Notes: generated by a model not told the origin, from the sequence alone. A stretch of 64,000 nucleotides of DNA from Cohnella kolymensis (GCF_000829465.1 NZ_JXAL01000024.1:1-64000); one strand, 5' to 3'. Counted from the first letter of the stretch, positions 1 through 8,398 are shown. Made by a program: numbers and translations.

Positions 1-988
1 CTTGCTCCTGCACTTTACCAATCGCGCTCTCGTTGATCATTGCGCCGATCTGGTTGGACGGCTCAAGTCCGTTGCCGATTTTCAGCGCCACCACTTTTTC
101 CTTCAGTCGTTTGGCAAAATCATCATAGATCAGGTCATGTACGTAAATTCGGTTGGCGCATACGCATTGCTGTCCCGCGGACGCGAATTTACTCTGGATC
201 GCCCCCGCAACGGCCAAATCCAGGTCGGCATCTTCAAAAACGATGAACGGCGCGTGTCCGCCCAATTCCATCGAAACTCGCTTGACCGTGTTGGCCGATT
301 GCCGGATCAACTGCTTGCCGACATCCGTGGAACCGGTGAACGAAATTTTACGGACCTCTTTGCTTTTCATAAAAGCCTCGGCGATGACTCCGGATTGCCC
401 AACGACCAAATTGACAACACCATTGGGAATGCCTGCTTCATCGAAAATTTTGAACAACTCCACCGCCGACAACGGCGCTTCCTTGGAAGGTTTCAGAATG
501 ACGGTGCAGCCTGCGGCAAGAGCCGGACCCATTTTTCTAGCTATCATCGACAACGGAAAGTTCCATGGCGTGATCGCGCCGACCACCCCGATCGGCTGCT
601 TGTTTACCGTTATCCGTTTGTTGTTCGCGGAAGCTGGAACCGTTCTTCCATAAATTCTGCGAGCTTCTTCGGCGAACCATTTAAAAAACGAAATCGTGCT
701 TCCCACTTCATAACGCGCATAATGAATCGCTTTTCCCATTTCCTTGGTGATCATTTCCGCCAAATATTCCCGTTTTTCCTCCAGCTTGGCCACTACCTTA
801 TGTAAATAGGCCACTCGTTCGTCGGCTGTCGCCCTTGACCAAGGAACAAAAGCCGCAGTCGCTGCTTGAATCGCACGTTCCGTTTCTTCACGGCCTACCG
901 TGTACACTTCCCTTACGAGTTCACCTGTGGCAGGATTGATGACTTTCAAAGTTTGATCGGACTGAATCCATTCCCCGTTTATGTACAT
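1..988 (-). CDS. gabD: NAD(P)-dependent succinate-semialdehyde dehydrogenase, 5' part (runs off the window)
   Basis: This is the first ~329 codons of an aldehyde dehydrogenase of the GabD type, which oxidises succinate semialdehyde to succinate in GABA catabolism. The frame is open from the ATG at 988 to the window edge. It reads MYINGEWIQSD at the start, then the cofactor-site stretch GVVGAITPWNFPL, the general base region MELGGHAPF (Glu near residue 240) and the nucleophile region AGQQCVCANR (Cys near residue 273). AGGGGAG at 1001-1007 is the ribosome site that fixes this start. The last part of the catalytic domain lies outside the window. The substrate is inferred from family resemblance. 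A related semialdehyde could also be used. Confidence 0.88.
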   Translation of the reverse strand, partial: MYINGEWIQSDQTLKVINPATGELVREVYTVGREETERAIQAATAAFVPWSRATADERVAYLHKVVAKLEEKREYLAEMITKEMGKAIHYARYEVGSTISFFKWFAEEARRIYGRTVPASANNKRITVNKQPIGVVGAITPWNFPLSMIARKMGPALAAGCTVILKPSKEAPLSAVELFKIFDEAGIPNGVVNLVVGQSGVIAEAFMKSKEVRKISFTGSTDVGKQLIRQSANTVKRVSMELGGHAPFIVFEDADLDLAVAGAIQSKFASAGQQCVCANRIYVHDLIYDDFAKRLKEKVVALKIGNGLEPSNQIGAMINESAIGKVQEQ

Positions 989-1054
989 CCGGCGTATTCA
1001 CTCCCCTAATCAATTGATCCTCATATGAAATTATATATATAATAATATATGATT

Positions 1055-1087
1055 ACAATAAAAAAATAAAAGGCTGCAACAGCAACC
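1055..1087 (-). repeat. Hairpin with T-run; copy of the dispersed GGCTGC/GCAACC repeat
   Basis: GGCTGC (1072-1077) pairs with GCAACC (1082-1087) around an AACA loop, with one G-U type pair. On the minus strand it is followed by a T-rich run, so it can act as a terminator. The same hairpin sequence recurs at 60345-60360, and a variant lies near 63790, so it also looks like a copy of a short dispersed repeat. No minus-strand gene that would need termination is recognisable upstream. Confidence 0.45.
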
Positions 1088-1326
1088 TCCGTTTGACGAG
1101 TTCGGAACATGTTCTTGTCATGCGACAGTGATCAACCTCAGTAATCAGCGGAGCGACAGCGTCGATGTATGGACGACGATTAGCCGCCTGCTCCACAGCC
1201 CCGATGCCTATGGATAGAGACAATGTATCCAGGGGCACATTAATCCAAGAAACTGACGATCGACAGAACAAGTATCAGGTGTTCTGCCTATTGCCAGTAC
1301 ATTACTGCATCGAGGGTGTGGATACT

Positions 1327-1905
1327 TTGAAGAAATATATCGTATTAGCAGGATTATTACTGGTAACAGGTTGTGCGGCCAATGACAACACGACAAACAA
1401 TCAAACGGTTCCTAAACAATCACGAATTGAGACTCCCGCCCATACTGCTGCACCGTCCCTTACCGTAACACAGGCATCATCAATAGCTACTCCGGGGGCA
1501 CGGAAAACCTCTATTTCGACGAAACAAGCATCTTATGAAACTGAATTTGAGCAGCAAGTTCTGCAATTGGTTAATAAACAAAGAGCCACAGCAGGCCTCA
1601 GTCCCCTTGGCATGGACAGCAATTTGTCCAAAATGGCTATGGCCAAGGCGCAGGATATGTACAATAACAATTACTTCGATCATACGTCTCCTACGTACGG
1701 ATCCCCTTTCGAAATGATGGGTAAGTTCCGGATCGTTTTTAACGCAGCAGGTGAGAACATCGCCAAAGGCCAAACCAGTCCTGAGCAAGTGATGAACGAC
1801 TGGATGAACAGTGAAGGACACAGAGCGAACATCTTGAACAGTAGCTTTACCAACATCGGTATTGCTTACTTCAAAGGCGAATGGGTTCAAGAATTTACCG
1901 GCTGA
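1327..1905 (+). CDS. CAP-domain (SCP/PR1, YkwD-like) lipoprotein
   Basis: A 192-residue exported lipoprotein, probably surface anchored. The TTG start at 1327 follows a GAGGGTG ribosome site. Residues 2-15 are a short signal peptide ending in the lipobox VTGC with the lipidated Cys at 16. A Thr/Pro/Ser-rich linker follows to about residue 70, then a CAP domain with the typical elements LVNKQRATAGL, YFDHTSPTYGSPFEMM, AGENIAKG, and GHRANILNSSFTNIGI near the end. CAP proteins of this kind are common in spore-formers, and their biochemical role is mostly unknown. The C-terminus is slightly short for the family, which often ends in WVQDFG plus extra residues. Confidence 0.85.
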   Translation: MKKYIVLAGLLLVTGCAANDNTTNNQTVPKQSRIETPAHTAAPSLTVTQASSIATPGARKTSISTKQASYETEFEQQVLQLVNKQRATAGLSPLGMDSNLSKMAMAKAQDMYNNNYFDHTSPTYGSPFEMMGKFRIVFNAAGENIAKGQTSPEQVMNDWMNSEGHRANILNSSFTNIGIAYFKGEWVQEFTG

Positions 1906-1932
1906 TTCAGTTTCCCTTAACTTAACAATAAC

Positions 1933-1974
1933 AGCAGGTTGCCGCGGTGACCTGCTCTTGCGTATTTTTATTTA
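1933..1974 (+). terminator. Terminator after the CAP lipoprotein
   Basis: AGCAGGT (1933-1939) and ACCTGCT (1950-1956) form a perfect 7-bp stem over a GC-rich loop. A T-rich run follows at 1965-1974. It lies 28 bases after the CAP gene stop. Confidence 0.7.
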
Positions 1975-1998
1975 ACAATCGTACCCTTCGTATTATGA

Positions 1999-2220
1999 GG
2001 TCAGCCAGTTTTTACTGGTTGACCATTTTTCTTTCAGTGGTGTATTTATCGGTAGCCGGGGCAGAACGGTCGTACCCCTGGGAACACATCCCGTCGCTAA
2101 AACTGTTCGCCCCCTACTTGTAGAAACCATGTTTTAGCTGGTTGGGACTTGGATCTCGCATAACAAGCGATGCTGTGGAACTACGAGTCAGTATAGGGGT
2201 TGCCGGCAATAAAATAATGA
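1999..2220 (+). ncRNA. Candidate bridge RNA in the left end of IS110 copy 1
   Basis: The noncoding left end has the layout expected of an IS110 bridge RNA. A 5' hairpin of 11 bp with a TTTT loop sits at 1999-2009/2014-2024. A second domain at 2058-2092 carries GGGG...CCCC and GGG...CCC pairings around a loop that contains TCGTACCC (2070-2077). A third is an 8-bp perfect stem, GCTAAAAC/GTTTTAGC (2096-2103/2131-2138), around a 27-nt loop. TCGTACCC is identical to the bases immediately outside the element (1979-1986), as a target-guide would be. The bridge RNA architecture is established for IS621. Its assignment here is inference from position, folding and this match, and the RNA ends are unknown. 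Confidence 0.5.
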
Positions 2221-2232
2221 AGGGAGCACATC

Positions 2233-3283
2233 ATGAATCCGGTCATTGGTCTGGATATTTTTAGAATCAACGGGGCATTACCATCAGCCTGTTGTACAAT
2301 TTCTTGAAGCACAAGATATTCTGTTCTTAGTGGTAAATCCACTCATATCCTACCAAGCCAAGAAGTCTAGTCTTCGTAAAGTGAAAACAGATGCTGTGGA
2401 TGCCTATCAGCTCTGTCAGCTTTACTACAAAGAGGAGTTCGAAACCCACAAACAAAGAGGAATTCAGCTACTCAATCTTCGTCACCTGACACGTCAGCAC
2501 GAATCAATTACTCATATGTATGTCCAAGCTAAACTGCATTTTCAAGCTGTGCTGGATCAAGTTTTTCCCGAATACAGAGGAGTTTTTGGGGATCTGTATT
2601 CCAGAGTATCTTTGTTGCTTCTCAAGGAGTTTCCAACTTCAAAATTCATTATGAAGTCCGGTGAAGCTAAACTGGCAGATCGGATCGCATGTCTTTGCCC
2701 CAGACGTTCAGACAATTGGGCCAAGGATAAAGCCCGGCTTATTATGAACGCTGCAGCAAACAATCCATTTCAGGAGACCAACTATAACAGCCATCTTATT
2801 AGCATAGAGCTGTACATCGACCTGCTCCTTCAATACCAAGAGCATCTAGCCCACCTTGAAAATAAGATCGATGCTCTTGCTAAAGAAGTTGATGAGTTTA
2901 TGATTATCCAATCGATTCCCGGAATCGGTGACAGAATCGCTGCAACGGTTTTGTCTGAGATCGGGGAAATCCATCGGTTTAATCACGCTAAGAAATTAGT
3001 CGCCTTCGCTGGAATCGATCCCAGTGTTTATTCGTCGGGAAAGTTTACCGCGACAACGAACCGCATAACCAAACGAGGCTCTAAACAATTACGGCATGCC
3101 CTCTATCTTGCTGTCTTATGTGGGCTGAGGAATTCTAGGAATAAGAAGCTACGGACATTCTATGATAAGAAACGTGAAGAAGGAAAACCATACCGAGTAG
3201 CAATTGTAGCCTGCATTAACAAGCTCCTTCACTGGGTGTACGCCATGTTAATAAGGAAAGAGTCCTTCCTTGATTTAGCTTAA
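2233..3283 (+). pseudogene. IS110-family transposase, internal deletion plus frameshift
   Basis: IS110 transposases are DEDD recombinases with an N-terminal RuvC-like domain and a C-terminal domain carrying a catalytic Ser. The original start is the ATG at 2233 (MNPVIGLDI), after a GGGAG ribosome site. After nine codons the sequence jumps, out of frame, to LESTGHYHQPVV, removing roughly 55-60 codons judged from the family. The rest is open to 3283 and includes the Glu of LESTGHY, KTDAVDA with the last two acidic residues, SIPGIGDRIAAT and the C-terminal SSGKFTATTNRITKRGSK. The first catalytic Asp can no longer be read in frame with the body, so the enzyme should be inactive. Confidence 0.88.
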
Positions 3284-3430
3284 AACCCACACTTCTCATC
3301 CAAACGAAAAACCTTCCAAGCATCTACAAAGAAGGTTCTTAAGCATGCCCTTTTTCAGTATAAGGGTTGATTCTAAGTAATTTAAGAGAAAAATGTTGAC
3401 AAACTATTAGCTGGTTTTAGTTGATCGAAT

Positions 3431-3952
3431 CTAGTGCCCATCCGCGAGTTTTATGACTTCTAAAAGGCCTTTAATCATCGTATCCATATTCTTGTTTTCA
3501 AGATTCTTTCGATTGATCTCGTTATTTATAAACTCAAGTTTAATCGTGAAATTTTGAAGCTTGATCCGAACTTCTGTATCACTGAGATGGTGCTCGGTTA
3601 CATCTCGCCATATCGAATCAATTAATAGCATCCCATCTTGATTTAAAATTCTATATTCGCCAGGGATTTTTCCAGAAGCCAAATGCAGCTTTTCGCTGTA
3701 ATACATTTGTTCACTAACTTGTTTTAATTTGATGACAAATTCAGTGCTGTATGTGCCAGAATTTTCTTTGAAAGTCTTAAGGTTAAGGATTTGGCGTAAT
3801 AGGTGCGTATACTCCTGTTGATTTTGTAAGTATTCTTGGATAATCGCTCGGCTTGTTTCGCGTTTATTTAAATGATCTCCATACTTATAAGCTGAGTATA
3901 TAAGAAGCAAAACTAAACCAAATATCAATAGCAGGCGATAATTGTTTTTCAT
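3431..3952 (-). CDS. Hypothetical single-pass membrane protein
   Basis: I do not recognise this family. The preferred start at 3952 (MKNNYRLLLIFG) gives 173 residues. One membrane segment lies at about residues 5-20 (LLLIFGLVLLLIYSAY), followed by a mostly helical, charged outer domain of about 150 residues. The frame extends ten codons further upstream and overlaps the end of the monooxygenase gene by 20 bases. That longer start at 3982 cannot be excluded. The gene is probably co-transcribed with the upstream gene at 4289. Confidence 0.6.
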   Translation of the reverse strand: MKNNYRLLLIFGLVLLLIYSAYKYGDHLNKRETSRAIIQEYLQNQQEYTHLLRQILNLKTFKENSGTYSTEFVIKLKQVSEQMYYSEKLHLASGKIPGEYRILNQDGMLLIDSIWRDVTEHHLSDTEVRIKLQNFTIKLEFINNEINRKNLENKNMDTMIKGLLEVIKLADGH

Positions 3953-3962
3953 ACTTTCCACT

Positions 3963-4289
3963 TTAGAGTTTTTCAAATCCATAATCCCGTTCGACCTTAC
4001 AAACTCTTGTTTTATAAGTGAGATACCAATCAGATATACCTTGTCTTTGGGCGACTAAATGTCGTTCGTTCTGTTTCCATTTTTGTATGGCTTCAAGAGA
4101 CTCCCAATAAGATACAGTAATACCTAGACCTTCTCTGGCACTTTCTATACCTAAAAATCCAGGTTGGATGGATGCAAGTTTCACCATTTCATCTGCCATT
4201 TCCGCATATCCGTTATCCCCATCTGTTCGTTCAGACGTAAAAATCACTGCATAGTAAGGTGTTTCTGGCGTTTTAGCAATATCAGTCAT
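3963..4289 (-). CDS. Antibiotic biosynthesis monooxygenase (ABM) family protein
   Basis: A 108-residue protein with the dimeric alpha-beta barrel pattern of ABM domains. It has an N-terminal strand YYAVIFTSERT, a helix around GYAEMADEMVKLA, PGFLGIESAR, and the characteristic ISYWESLEAI-like segment VSYWESLEAIQKWK. The end, WYLTYKTRVCKVERDYGF, fits the YqjZ-like subgroup. Members act on small or unknown substrates without cofactors, or only bind small molecules, so no specific reaction can be assigned. The ATG at 4289 follows a GGAGGTAAGATC-like ribosome site. Confidence 0.8.
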   Translation of the reverse strand: MTDIAKTPETPYYAVIFTSERTDGDNGYAEMADEMVKLASIQPGFLGIESAREGLGITVSYWESLEAIQKWKQNERHLVAQRQGISDWYLTYKTRVCKVERDYGFEKL

Positions 4290-4321
4290 GATCTTACCTC
4301 CTTTAAATTCGGGTTAACGCA

Positions 4322-4870
4322 TCACTCCAAAGTTATCTTTTTCTCCCCTTGTATAGATTGAAAAATCACTTGTGTTTCGCTTATCCAGTTAGGATGATTG
4401 ATATCCAGTACCTGATCTTCCGTGAGGTATGTTTTATTAAGACGAATCATGAAATCTAGATCCTGCCCATCTACTTTCTTTATGACAAGCCCGAGTGGGT
4501 CCACATTTTTATAGAACTTATAAATGAAATTACTTTCTCCTAAAGTGGCCACCCAATGTCTTATCACTAAGGTTTCCGTTTTTTGGGGGGAATCGAGATA
4601 AGTGTATTTCGCTTCAGTTCTCCAAAAGGTAAAAAAATACAAATAGAAGAGGAAGATAATGAAGAGGACTATCGCTACAATGAAAACCCATTCGAGCTTG
4701 CTTAACCATCCGATTAAGCACATCAAAATGATATTCAGTAGCATGGGAAAAATCAATCCAGTTGAATTAAGGAATACGAAATAATATTGATTGATGCTCA
4801 AAAGATACAGAGTTAAGTCTAAAATTAAAAGTACAAGTAGTATCCACAATGCCTTCCAATTAATCTCCAT
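4322..4870 (-). CDS. Hypothetical multi-pass membrane protein
   Basis: About 182 residues from the ATG at 4870, which has GGTGAG just upstream. An alternative ATG at 4888 overlaps the stop of the preceding lipoprotein gene in an ATGA arrangement and suggests translational coupling. Three or four hydrophobic segments fill the first ~90 residues (ALWILLVLLILDLTLYLL, FPMLLNIILMCLIGW, VFIVAIVLFIIFLFYLYFF). A soluble domain of ~95 residues follows, rich in beta-forming residues. No family recognised. Its pairing with the DUF4362 lipoprotein suggests a shared envelope role (inference). Confidence 0.6.
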   Translation of the reverse strand: MEINWKALWILLVLLILDLTLYLLSINQYYFVFLNSTGLIFPMLLNIILMCLIGWLSKLEWVFIVAIVLFIIFLFYLYFFTFWRTEAKYTYLDSPQKTETLVIRHWVATLGESNFIYKFYKNVDPLGLVIKKVDGQDLDFMIRLNKTYLTEDQVLDINHPNWISETQVIFQSIQGEKKITLE

Positions 4871-4884
4871 TAACTCACCACATG

Positions 4885-5709
4885 TCATTGATTCTCCAAG
4901 TTTAGATTGAACGTCCCTTTCAAGCTCGAACCTTCGCCGCAGGAGGTCAGATTATATTCCGTGCCGCGGTCCGAGTTTTTCTCCTCGATCGATTTACAGA
5001 ATTCGAAACGCTTGGCAGGCGACCCGTGGGCATCGTGCGTATTGTCGTGCTTGTGCATAATTGTCTCTCCGTCGAACGACAGATTGTCGAAGATCGGTCC
5101 ACCTTCGATCGTATATTGAACAACTTGGACCTCGTCTCGGATGCCGGCCTTCACATTCGCCACGAACTTCTCCCAAACATCCAAGTTGCTTAGCTTGCCG
5201 TGTGCGTTCACGAAATCCCCGTTAGCTGCCGCTTGTTTCGGTTCGTACCTTAAGCCCCATATCAGCTTATATAACTCGCGGGTTGATTCTGCTGTGAGCT
5301 TGTATCCCGTGCCCGTATCGGAGACGTATGTATACATGCCGTGCTCCGCATGAGCAAAGAGCCACAAGTGAATTTCCCACCGCTTGCCGTCTTGCTCGAT
5401 CACGACGTCGTAATCAGGCTGGACCACATCGAGTATGCCCTGAATTTTGTCCGCAGAATGAACCGCCTTCACGAAGACATCAACCTCCCCTTTCTCTGAA
5501 AAACTACCGTAAGGCGCTGCATTGACACTCCCGAATCTGAGTGAGCGACTCACCACAACTTGATCGGCGGATCTCACTGCTTCCTGAGAATGCGCTCCCG
5601 ATACTTGTGCAGAGCTTGACGCCGCCGGAACAACCGTCGCTTGTTCATCCCCGCAGCCCGTGACACCAAACAGCAATGCGGCTCCCAATATCATCCTTAT
5701 TATTCGCAT
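4885..5709 (-). CDS. Lipoprotein with YhfM-like and DUF4362 domains
   Basis: A 274-residue lipoprotein. The signal peptide ends in GVTGC with the lipidated Cys at 19. Residues ~50-155 resemble Bacillus YhfM-like lipoproteins (VDVFVKAVHSADKIQG, DVVQPDYDVVI, SDTGTGYKLTAESTRELYKLI). Residues ~165-270 match DUF4362 (VNAHGKLSNLDVWEKFV, VVQYTIEGGPIFDNLSFDG, GTEYNLTSCG). Neither domain has a known biochemical function. The fusion of the two is notable because a stand-alone YhfM-like lipoprotein occurs at 13517-13915. A GGAGG-type ribosome site precedes the ATG. The stop overlaps the next gene. Confidence 0.78.
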   Translation of the reverse strand: MRIIRMILGAALLFGVTGCGDEQATVVPAASSSAQVSGAHSQEAVRSADQVVVSRSLRFGSVNAAPYGSFSEKGEVDVFVKAVHSADKIQGILDVVQPDYDVVIEQDGKRWEIHLWLFAHAEHGMYTYVSDTGTGYKLTAESTRELYKLIWGLRYEPKQAAANGDFVNAHGKLSNLDVWEKFVANVKAGIRDEVQVVQYTIEGGPIFDNLSFDGETIMHKHDNTHDAHGSPAKRFEFCKSIEEKNSDRGTEYNLTSCGEGSSLKGTFNLNLENQ

Positions 5710-5759
5710 GAGAATCCTCCCACCTCCTCTGACGCTGTTATTGAGGCAGTGCCATTCGT

Positions 5760-6166
5760 TTAATCCCGAATGACTTCCGTACCGGCAATAAAATCGTGAA
5801 TCGATCGTTTATCCTCTCGAACCCCGACCATAATCGCGCTGATAATGACGGCAATGCCAAAGGTGAGGCATATACGAGGTAGGCCACCACATTGCGCAAC
5901 AGCATTGTCCCCAGACCCGGCGGCTCTCCATCGTCGACCGTAGCAATACGAATGCCGCATATGCGTTTGCCGATAGTGTAACCGTTCCAAAAGACGGGAG
6001 TTAGCAAAGAGTACAGAAACGACAATATATCTGAGATATACTCATCTTCTGCCCGCCCTCCTGTAATAAGCACCGAGATGATGGTCAGCGGTACGGCAAT
6101 GATGATCGCGTCAAGTATTAACGCGCCGAAGCGAATCCAGAAACCGGCAGGTTCATTCACGTTCAT
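5760..6166 (-). pseudogene. RDD-family membrane protein, frameshifted
   Basis: RDD proteins are small membrane proteins of mostly unknown role. The start MNVNEPAGFWIRFGALILDAIII, the segment PVFWNGYTIGKRICGIRI and PPGLGTMLLRNVVAYLV fit the family. After about residue 100 the family ending is found one frame over (LTFGIAVIISAIMVG, then VREDKRSIHDFIAGT), ending at 5760. A single missing base near 5870 explains this. Without repair the protein reads on to 5738 with an unrelated tail. The ATG overlaps the stop of the upstream gene (ATGA), so the two were coupled. Confidence 0.8.
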
Positions 6167-6582
6167 CCACGTCTCCCTCTTTCCAATGTGACGATGAGCC
6201 CCGCAACAAGATACACTCCATACGTTAACCAGTTATGCTTGCTGCCGGCATATTCGCCATGATAATTAGCTTGTATAAATCGCCCGTCACTGTGCTTAAT
6301 AGCGATTGCTTCACCTGCATGAATACCCTCGATTCTGTAATACTCTGTGCCTGATGGGAAGCTATTCGAAAAATTACCTGAATAAGTGCCTTCTTGATCC
6401 GAGTATTTTGTGACTTTACCGATTTTTGAACCGACTTCAGAGGGACGCACTTCAGAGTCGGAAATTATGTATGTCTTATCATCATATACAACAAAGGCAT
6501 ACGCCCAATCTGCATTGACGGTCCCAGCAAGCAAAAACACACAAACAAATAGGGCAACCAAAGTACTTATAATACTTTTCAA
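6163..6582 (-). CDS. Hypothetical secreted or membrane-anchored protein
   Basis: 139 residues from a TTG at 6582 with GGAGG three bases upstream. An N-terminal hydrophobic signal-like segment (IISTLVALFVCVFLLAG) is followed by a beta-rich extracellular region (TYIISDSEVRP, EYYRIEGIHAGEAIAIKHSDG). A second hydrophobic stretch near the end (YGVYLVAGLIVTL) could anchor the C-terminus. No family recognised. It is the first gene of a coupled pair with the RDD protein. Confidence 0.6.
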   Translation of the reverse strand: MKSIISTLVALFVCVFLLAGTVNADWAYAFVVYDDKTYIISDSEVRPSEVGSKIGKVTKYSDQEGTYSGNFSNSFPSGTEYYRIEGIHAGEAIAIKHSDGRFIQANYHGEYAGSKHNWLTYGVYLVAGLIVTLERGRRG

Positions 6583-6640
6583 TATCCTCCCCCCCTACTT
6601 TATTAGACGCAGCGTAAGATTACTGGTTGCAAATTAGTAA

Positions 6641-6670
6641 AACAGCAGTCCACCTCGGTGAACTGCTGTT
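6641..6670 (-). terminator. Terminator hairpin
   Basis: AACAGCAGT (6641-6649) pairs perfectly with ACTGCTGTT (6662-6670). On the minus strand the stem runs into TTTTACTAATTT. It ends transcription coming from the amidohydrolase gene and the VOC remnant. Confidence 0.65.
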
Positions 6671-6685
6671 AATTACCTGAACCCT

Positions 6686-6790
6686 TTATTTCTGATAATT
6701 TAGCAACCAGCCAACTCCAAATTTATCAACCAGGTTTGCATGTTTTGCTCCCCAGAATGTATCCTGCAGTTCAAAAGTTGCTTGATAGTG
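6686..6790 (-). pseudogene. C-terminal scrap of a VOC (PhnB/glyoxalase-like) protein
   Basis: About 34 codons read FELQDTFWGAKHANLVDKFG, then VGWLLNY and a stop. This is the typical end of PhnB-like VOC proteins (LQDTFWGAKYG..DKFGV.W). The N-terminal three quarters are missing, because the amidohydrolase stop at 6798 immediately precedes it. It is a deletion remnant, not a gene. Confidence 0.7.
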
Positions 6791-6797
6791 CTTCTAA

Positions 6798-8042
6798 CTA
6801 AGAATAAAGCTTACTTAGCACTTCTTTATATTTTGTGTTAATTGCCTCTTCATCCACCCGTATCATTTTTCGATCATACATTACCCACTCCCCGTTAACC
6901 ATCAGGTGATGAATGGATTCTTCTTTCGTCTCAAACAGCAGGTTATGGACAATCGTTGAAAACCCATCCGTATGAACAGTTGGAATAAGTTGATTCTTCC
7001 GAATAAAAACTAAGTCTGCAAATGAACCATTTTCTATTTTTCCTAATAAATCCTGTTGATAAGCCTTCGCCCCATTCTGGGTGGCCATTTTAAAAATATC
7101 CTGTGCATTAAATCGATCCACGGATACATTATATTTCAGTAAATAATACGCAATTCGCATAGTTTCCCAAATATCCGTACTGGAATAATCCGTGCCGAGG
7201 CAAACGTTAACTCCCTTTTCAAGCATAGACCCAATCGGAGCGATGCCTGCCCCAGACCAAAGGTTTGAAACTGGGCAGTGAACGATGGATACTTTCGCAT
7301 GAGCGATGAGATCAATATCGAGTTGATCTACATGAGTCGCGTGGAATAAGATCGTATTTGAATCTAGTATTTCTCTTTCTTTATATAATTGCACCGATGA
7401 ACGGCTATATTTGGAGTGAATAAGATTCTTTCTCCAGTCATTCTCCATACAATGCGCTAGAAACAAGCTGGTGCTATACGCCTTTTTAGCTGTCACACAC
7501 GCCTCCATAGTCTCGTCTGTGATGTCCTCTTCCTCAAGCAGATGCGTACCAAAGGAAACATTCCCACTCTTGGTGCCACCGTACATTCCAACTTTATCGT
7601 ACGAATCCACCAATCCTCTTATGCCGACCTTATTTATCGCCTCAGCCGCTATATCCGGCCAGTTACCTGGTTCGGACTCACTTACAAACGAAATCCCTTT
7701 CTTAGCCATTTCAACGTATGCTTTCATACATAGGGTCTGCCACTCATCACTGGTCAACTGCTCCACACTTTCAAAATACTTTTGCTGAATTTTACCCTGG
7801 CGATCGTTGTTTGACCACTCTTCGATTTTCTTTTCCTTCGCCAGTCCTTTTGCTGTTAAAGAATAACTATGAAAATGAGCATTAAAGAGACCTGGAATAA
7901 TAATATAATCCGAGCAATCTAAAACGGGCTGTTCAGAAGTGTAGTGGCCTTCCCTTACCCAGACTTTACCGTCTAAAATAACTAAATTGCCTTTAACGAT
8001 GTTGAAATTTTCGTCCATATATTGAGCGTTTGATAGTAACAT
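6798..8042 (-). CDS. Amidohydrolase family protein (ATZ/TRZ-type deaminase or hydrolase)
   Basis: 414 residues, full length for the metal-dependent amidohydrolase superfamily. The first metal-binding motif is HFH at residues 56-58 (GLFNAHFHSYSL). Further ligands are expected in LAHCMEND and ATHVDQLD, and the late Asp is in CLGTDYSSTD. The C-terminal beta domain (GSFADLVFI, MVNGEWVMYD) is complete. Enzymes of this group deaminate or hydrolyse purines, pyrimidines, triazines or related guanidines. The substrate cannot be told from sequence. It seems to stand alone, with a hairpin terminator downstream. Confidence 0.82.
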   Translation of the reverse strand: MLLSNAQYMDENFNIVKGNLVILDGKVWVREGHYTSEQPVLDCSDYIIIPGLFNAHFHSYSLTAKGLAKEKKIEEWSNNDRQGKIQQKYFESVEQLTSDEWQTLCMKAYVEMAKKGISFVSESEPGNWPDIAAEAINKVGIRGLVDSYDKVGMYGGTKSGNVSFGTHLLEEEDITDETMEACVTAKKAYSTSLFLAHCMENDWRKNLIHSKYSRSSVQLYKEREILDSNTILFHATHVDQLDIDLIAHAKVSIVHCPVSNLWSGAGIAPIGSMLEKGVNVCLGTDYSSTDIWETMRIAYYLLKYNVSVDRFNAQDIFKMATQNGAKAYQQDLLGKIENGSFADLVFIRKNQLIPTVHTDGFSTIVHNLLFETKEESIHHLMVNGEWVMYDRKMIRVDEEAINTKYKEVLSKLYS

Positions 8043-8105
8043 TATTATTCTCCATTTCTATTGTCAGTACTAAACGGCAGTCCGTCTTGGTAACGAGAGA
8101 TGGTC

Positions 8106-8398
8106 TTATTGATGGTTCGCTAGTTCATCCTCAGCTGATGGCCAACCGCCCCACAAGTTGGATAAGTGGCCGTCCGGATCTCGAAGTGTAAAACTGTAGC
8201 CACCGCTCTTTTTATAGATCAGCTCGCCGGTCTCGATTCCTTTTTGCTTGAGTTCCTGAAATACGCTCTGAATGTTATCTACCTGAGAAACTCGAAGGTA
8301 AAAGGGATTCCCAATACATGCTGATACCAGTTCACGGAAGCTTCCAAATCCTTGACGGGTAATTGAACTACTGCATAATTTTTGACTTGAACAGCCAT
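8106..8398 (-). pseudogene. VOC-family protein with internal deletion
   Basis: The ATG at 8398 follows GGAGATG and opens a VOC domain: MAVQVKNYAVVQLPVKDLEA, SVNWYQHVLGIPF. After ~40 codons the frame breaks. In another frame the second half continues: QVDNIQSVFQELKQKGIETG, YSFTLRDPDGHLSNLWGGWP, with a stop at 8106. About 20-25 central residues are missing and the two halves are out of frame, so this is a broken gene. Confidence 0.8.

Larger units (their letters stand above)
1987..3283 (+). mobile_element. IS110-family element, decayed copy 1 (long left end type)
   Basis: A ~245-bp noncoding left end (from 1987) precedes an IS110-type transposase with a large internal deletion. The 17 bases 1987-2003 are identical to 59534-59550, the start of copy 2, and this gives the left boundary. 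Just outside lies ATCGTACCC (1978-1986), the same sequence found beside the other two IS110-family elements in the window. The right boundary could not be fixed: noncoding sequence after 3283 includes a 7-bp hairpin (AACCTTC/GAAGGTT) near 3310-3340. Placing the long noncoding region upstream of the transposase is typical of the IS110 group rather than the IS1111 group. Confidence 0.8.

Noticed and set aside
2..805. Long plus-strand reading frame of 267 codons
   Set aside because: It is the opposite-strand shadow of the gabD coding sequence, whose protein has all ALDH motifs. The plus-strand product resembles nothing.
1053..1271. 72-codon minus-strand frame upstream of the CAP gene
   Set aside because: No ribosome site or recognisable domain. 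It reads through a repeat hairpin at its end.
1987..2232. Riboswitch or attenuator upstream of the first transposase
   Set aside because: The structure lies within the IS boundaries and contains a copy of the flanking target sequence, so a bridge RNA is the more economical reading.
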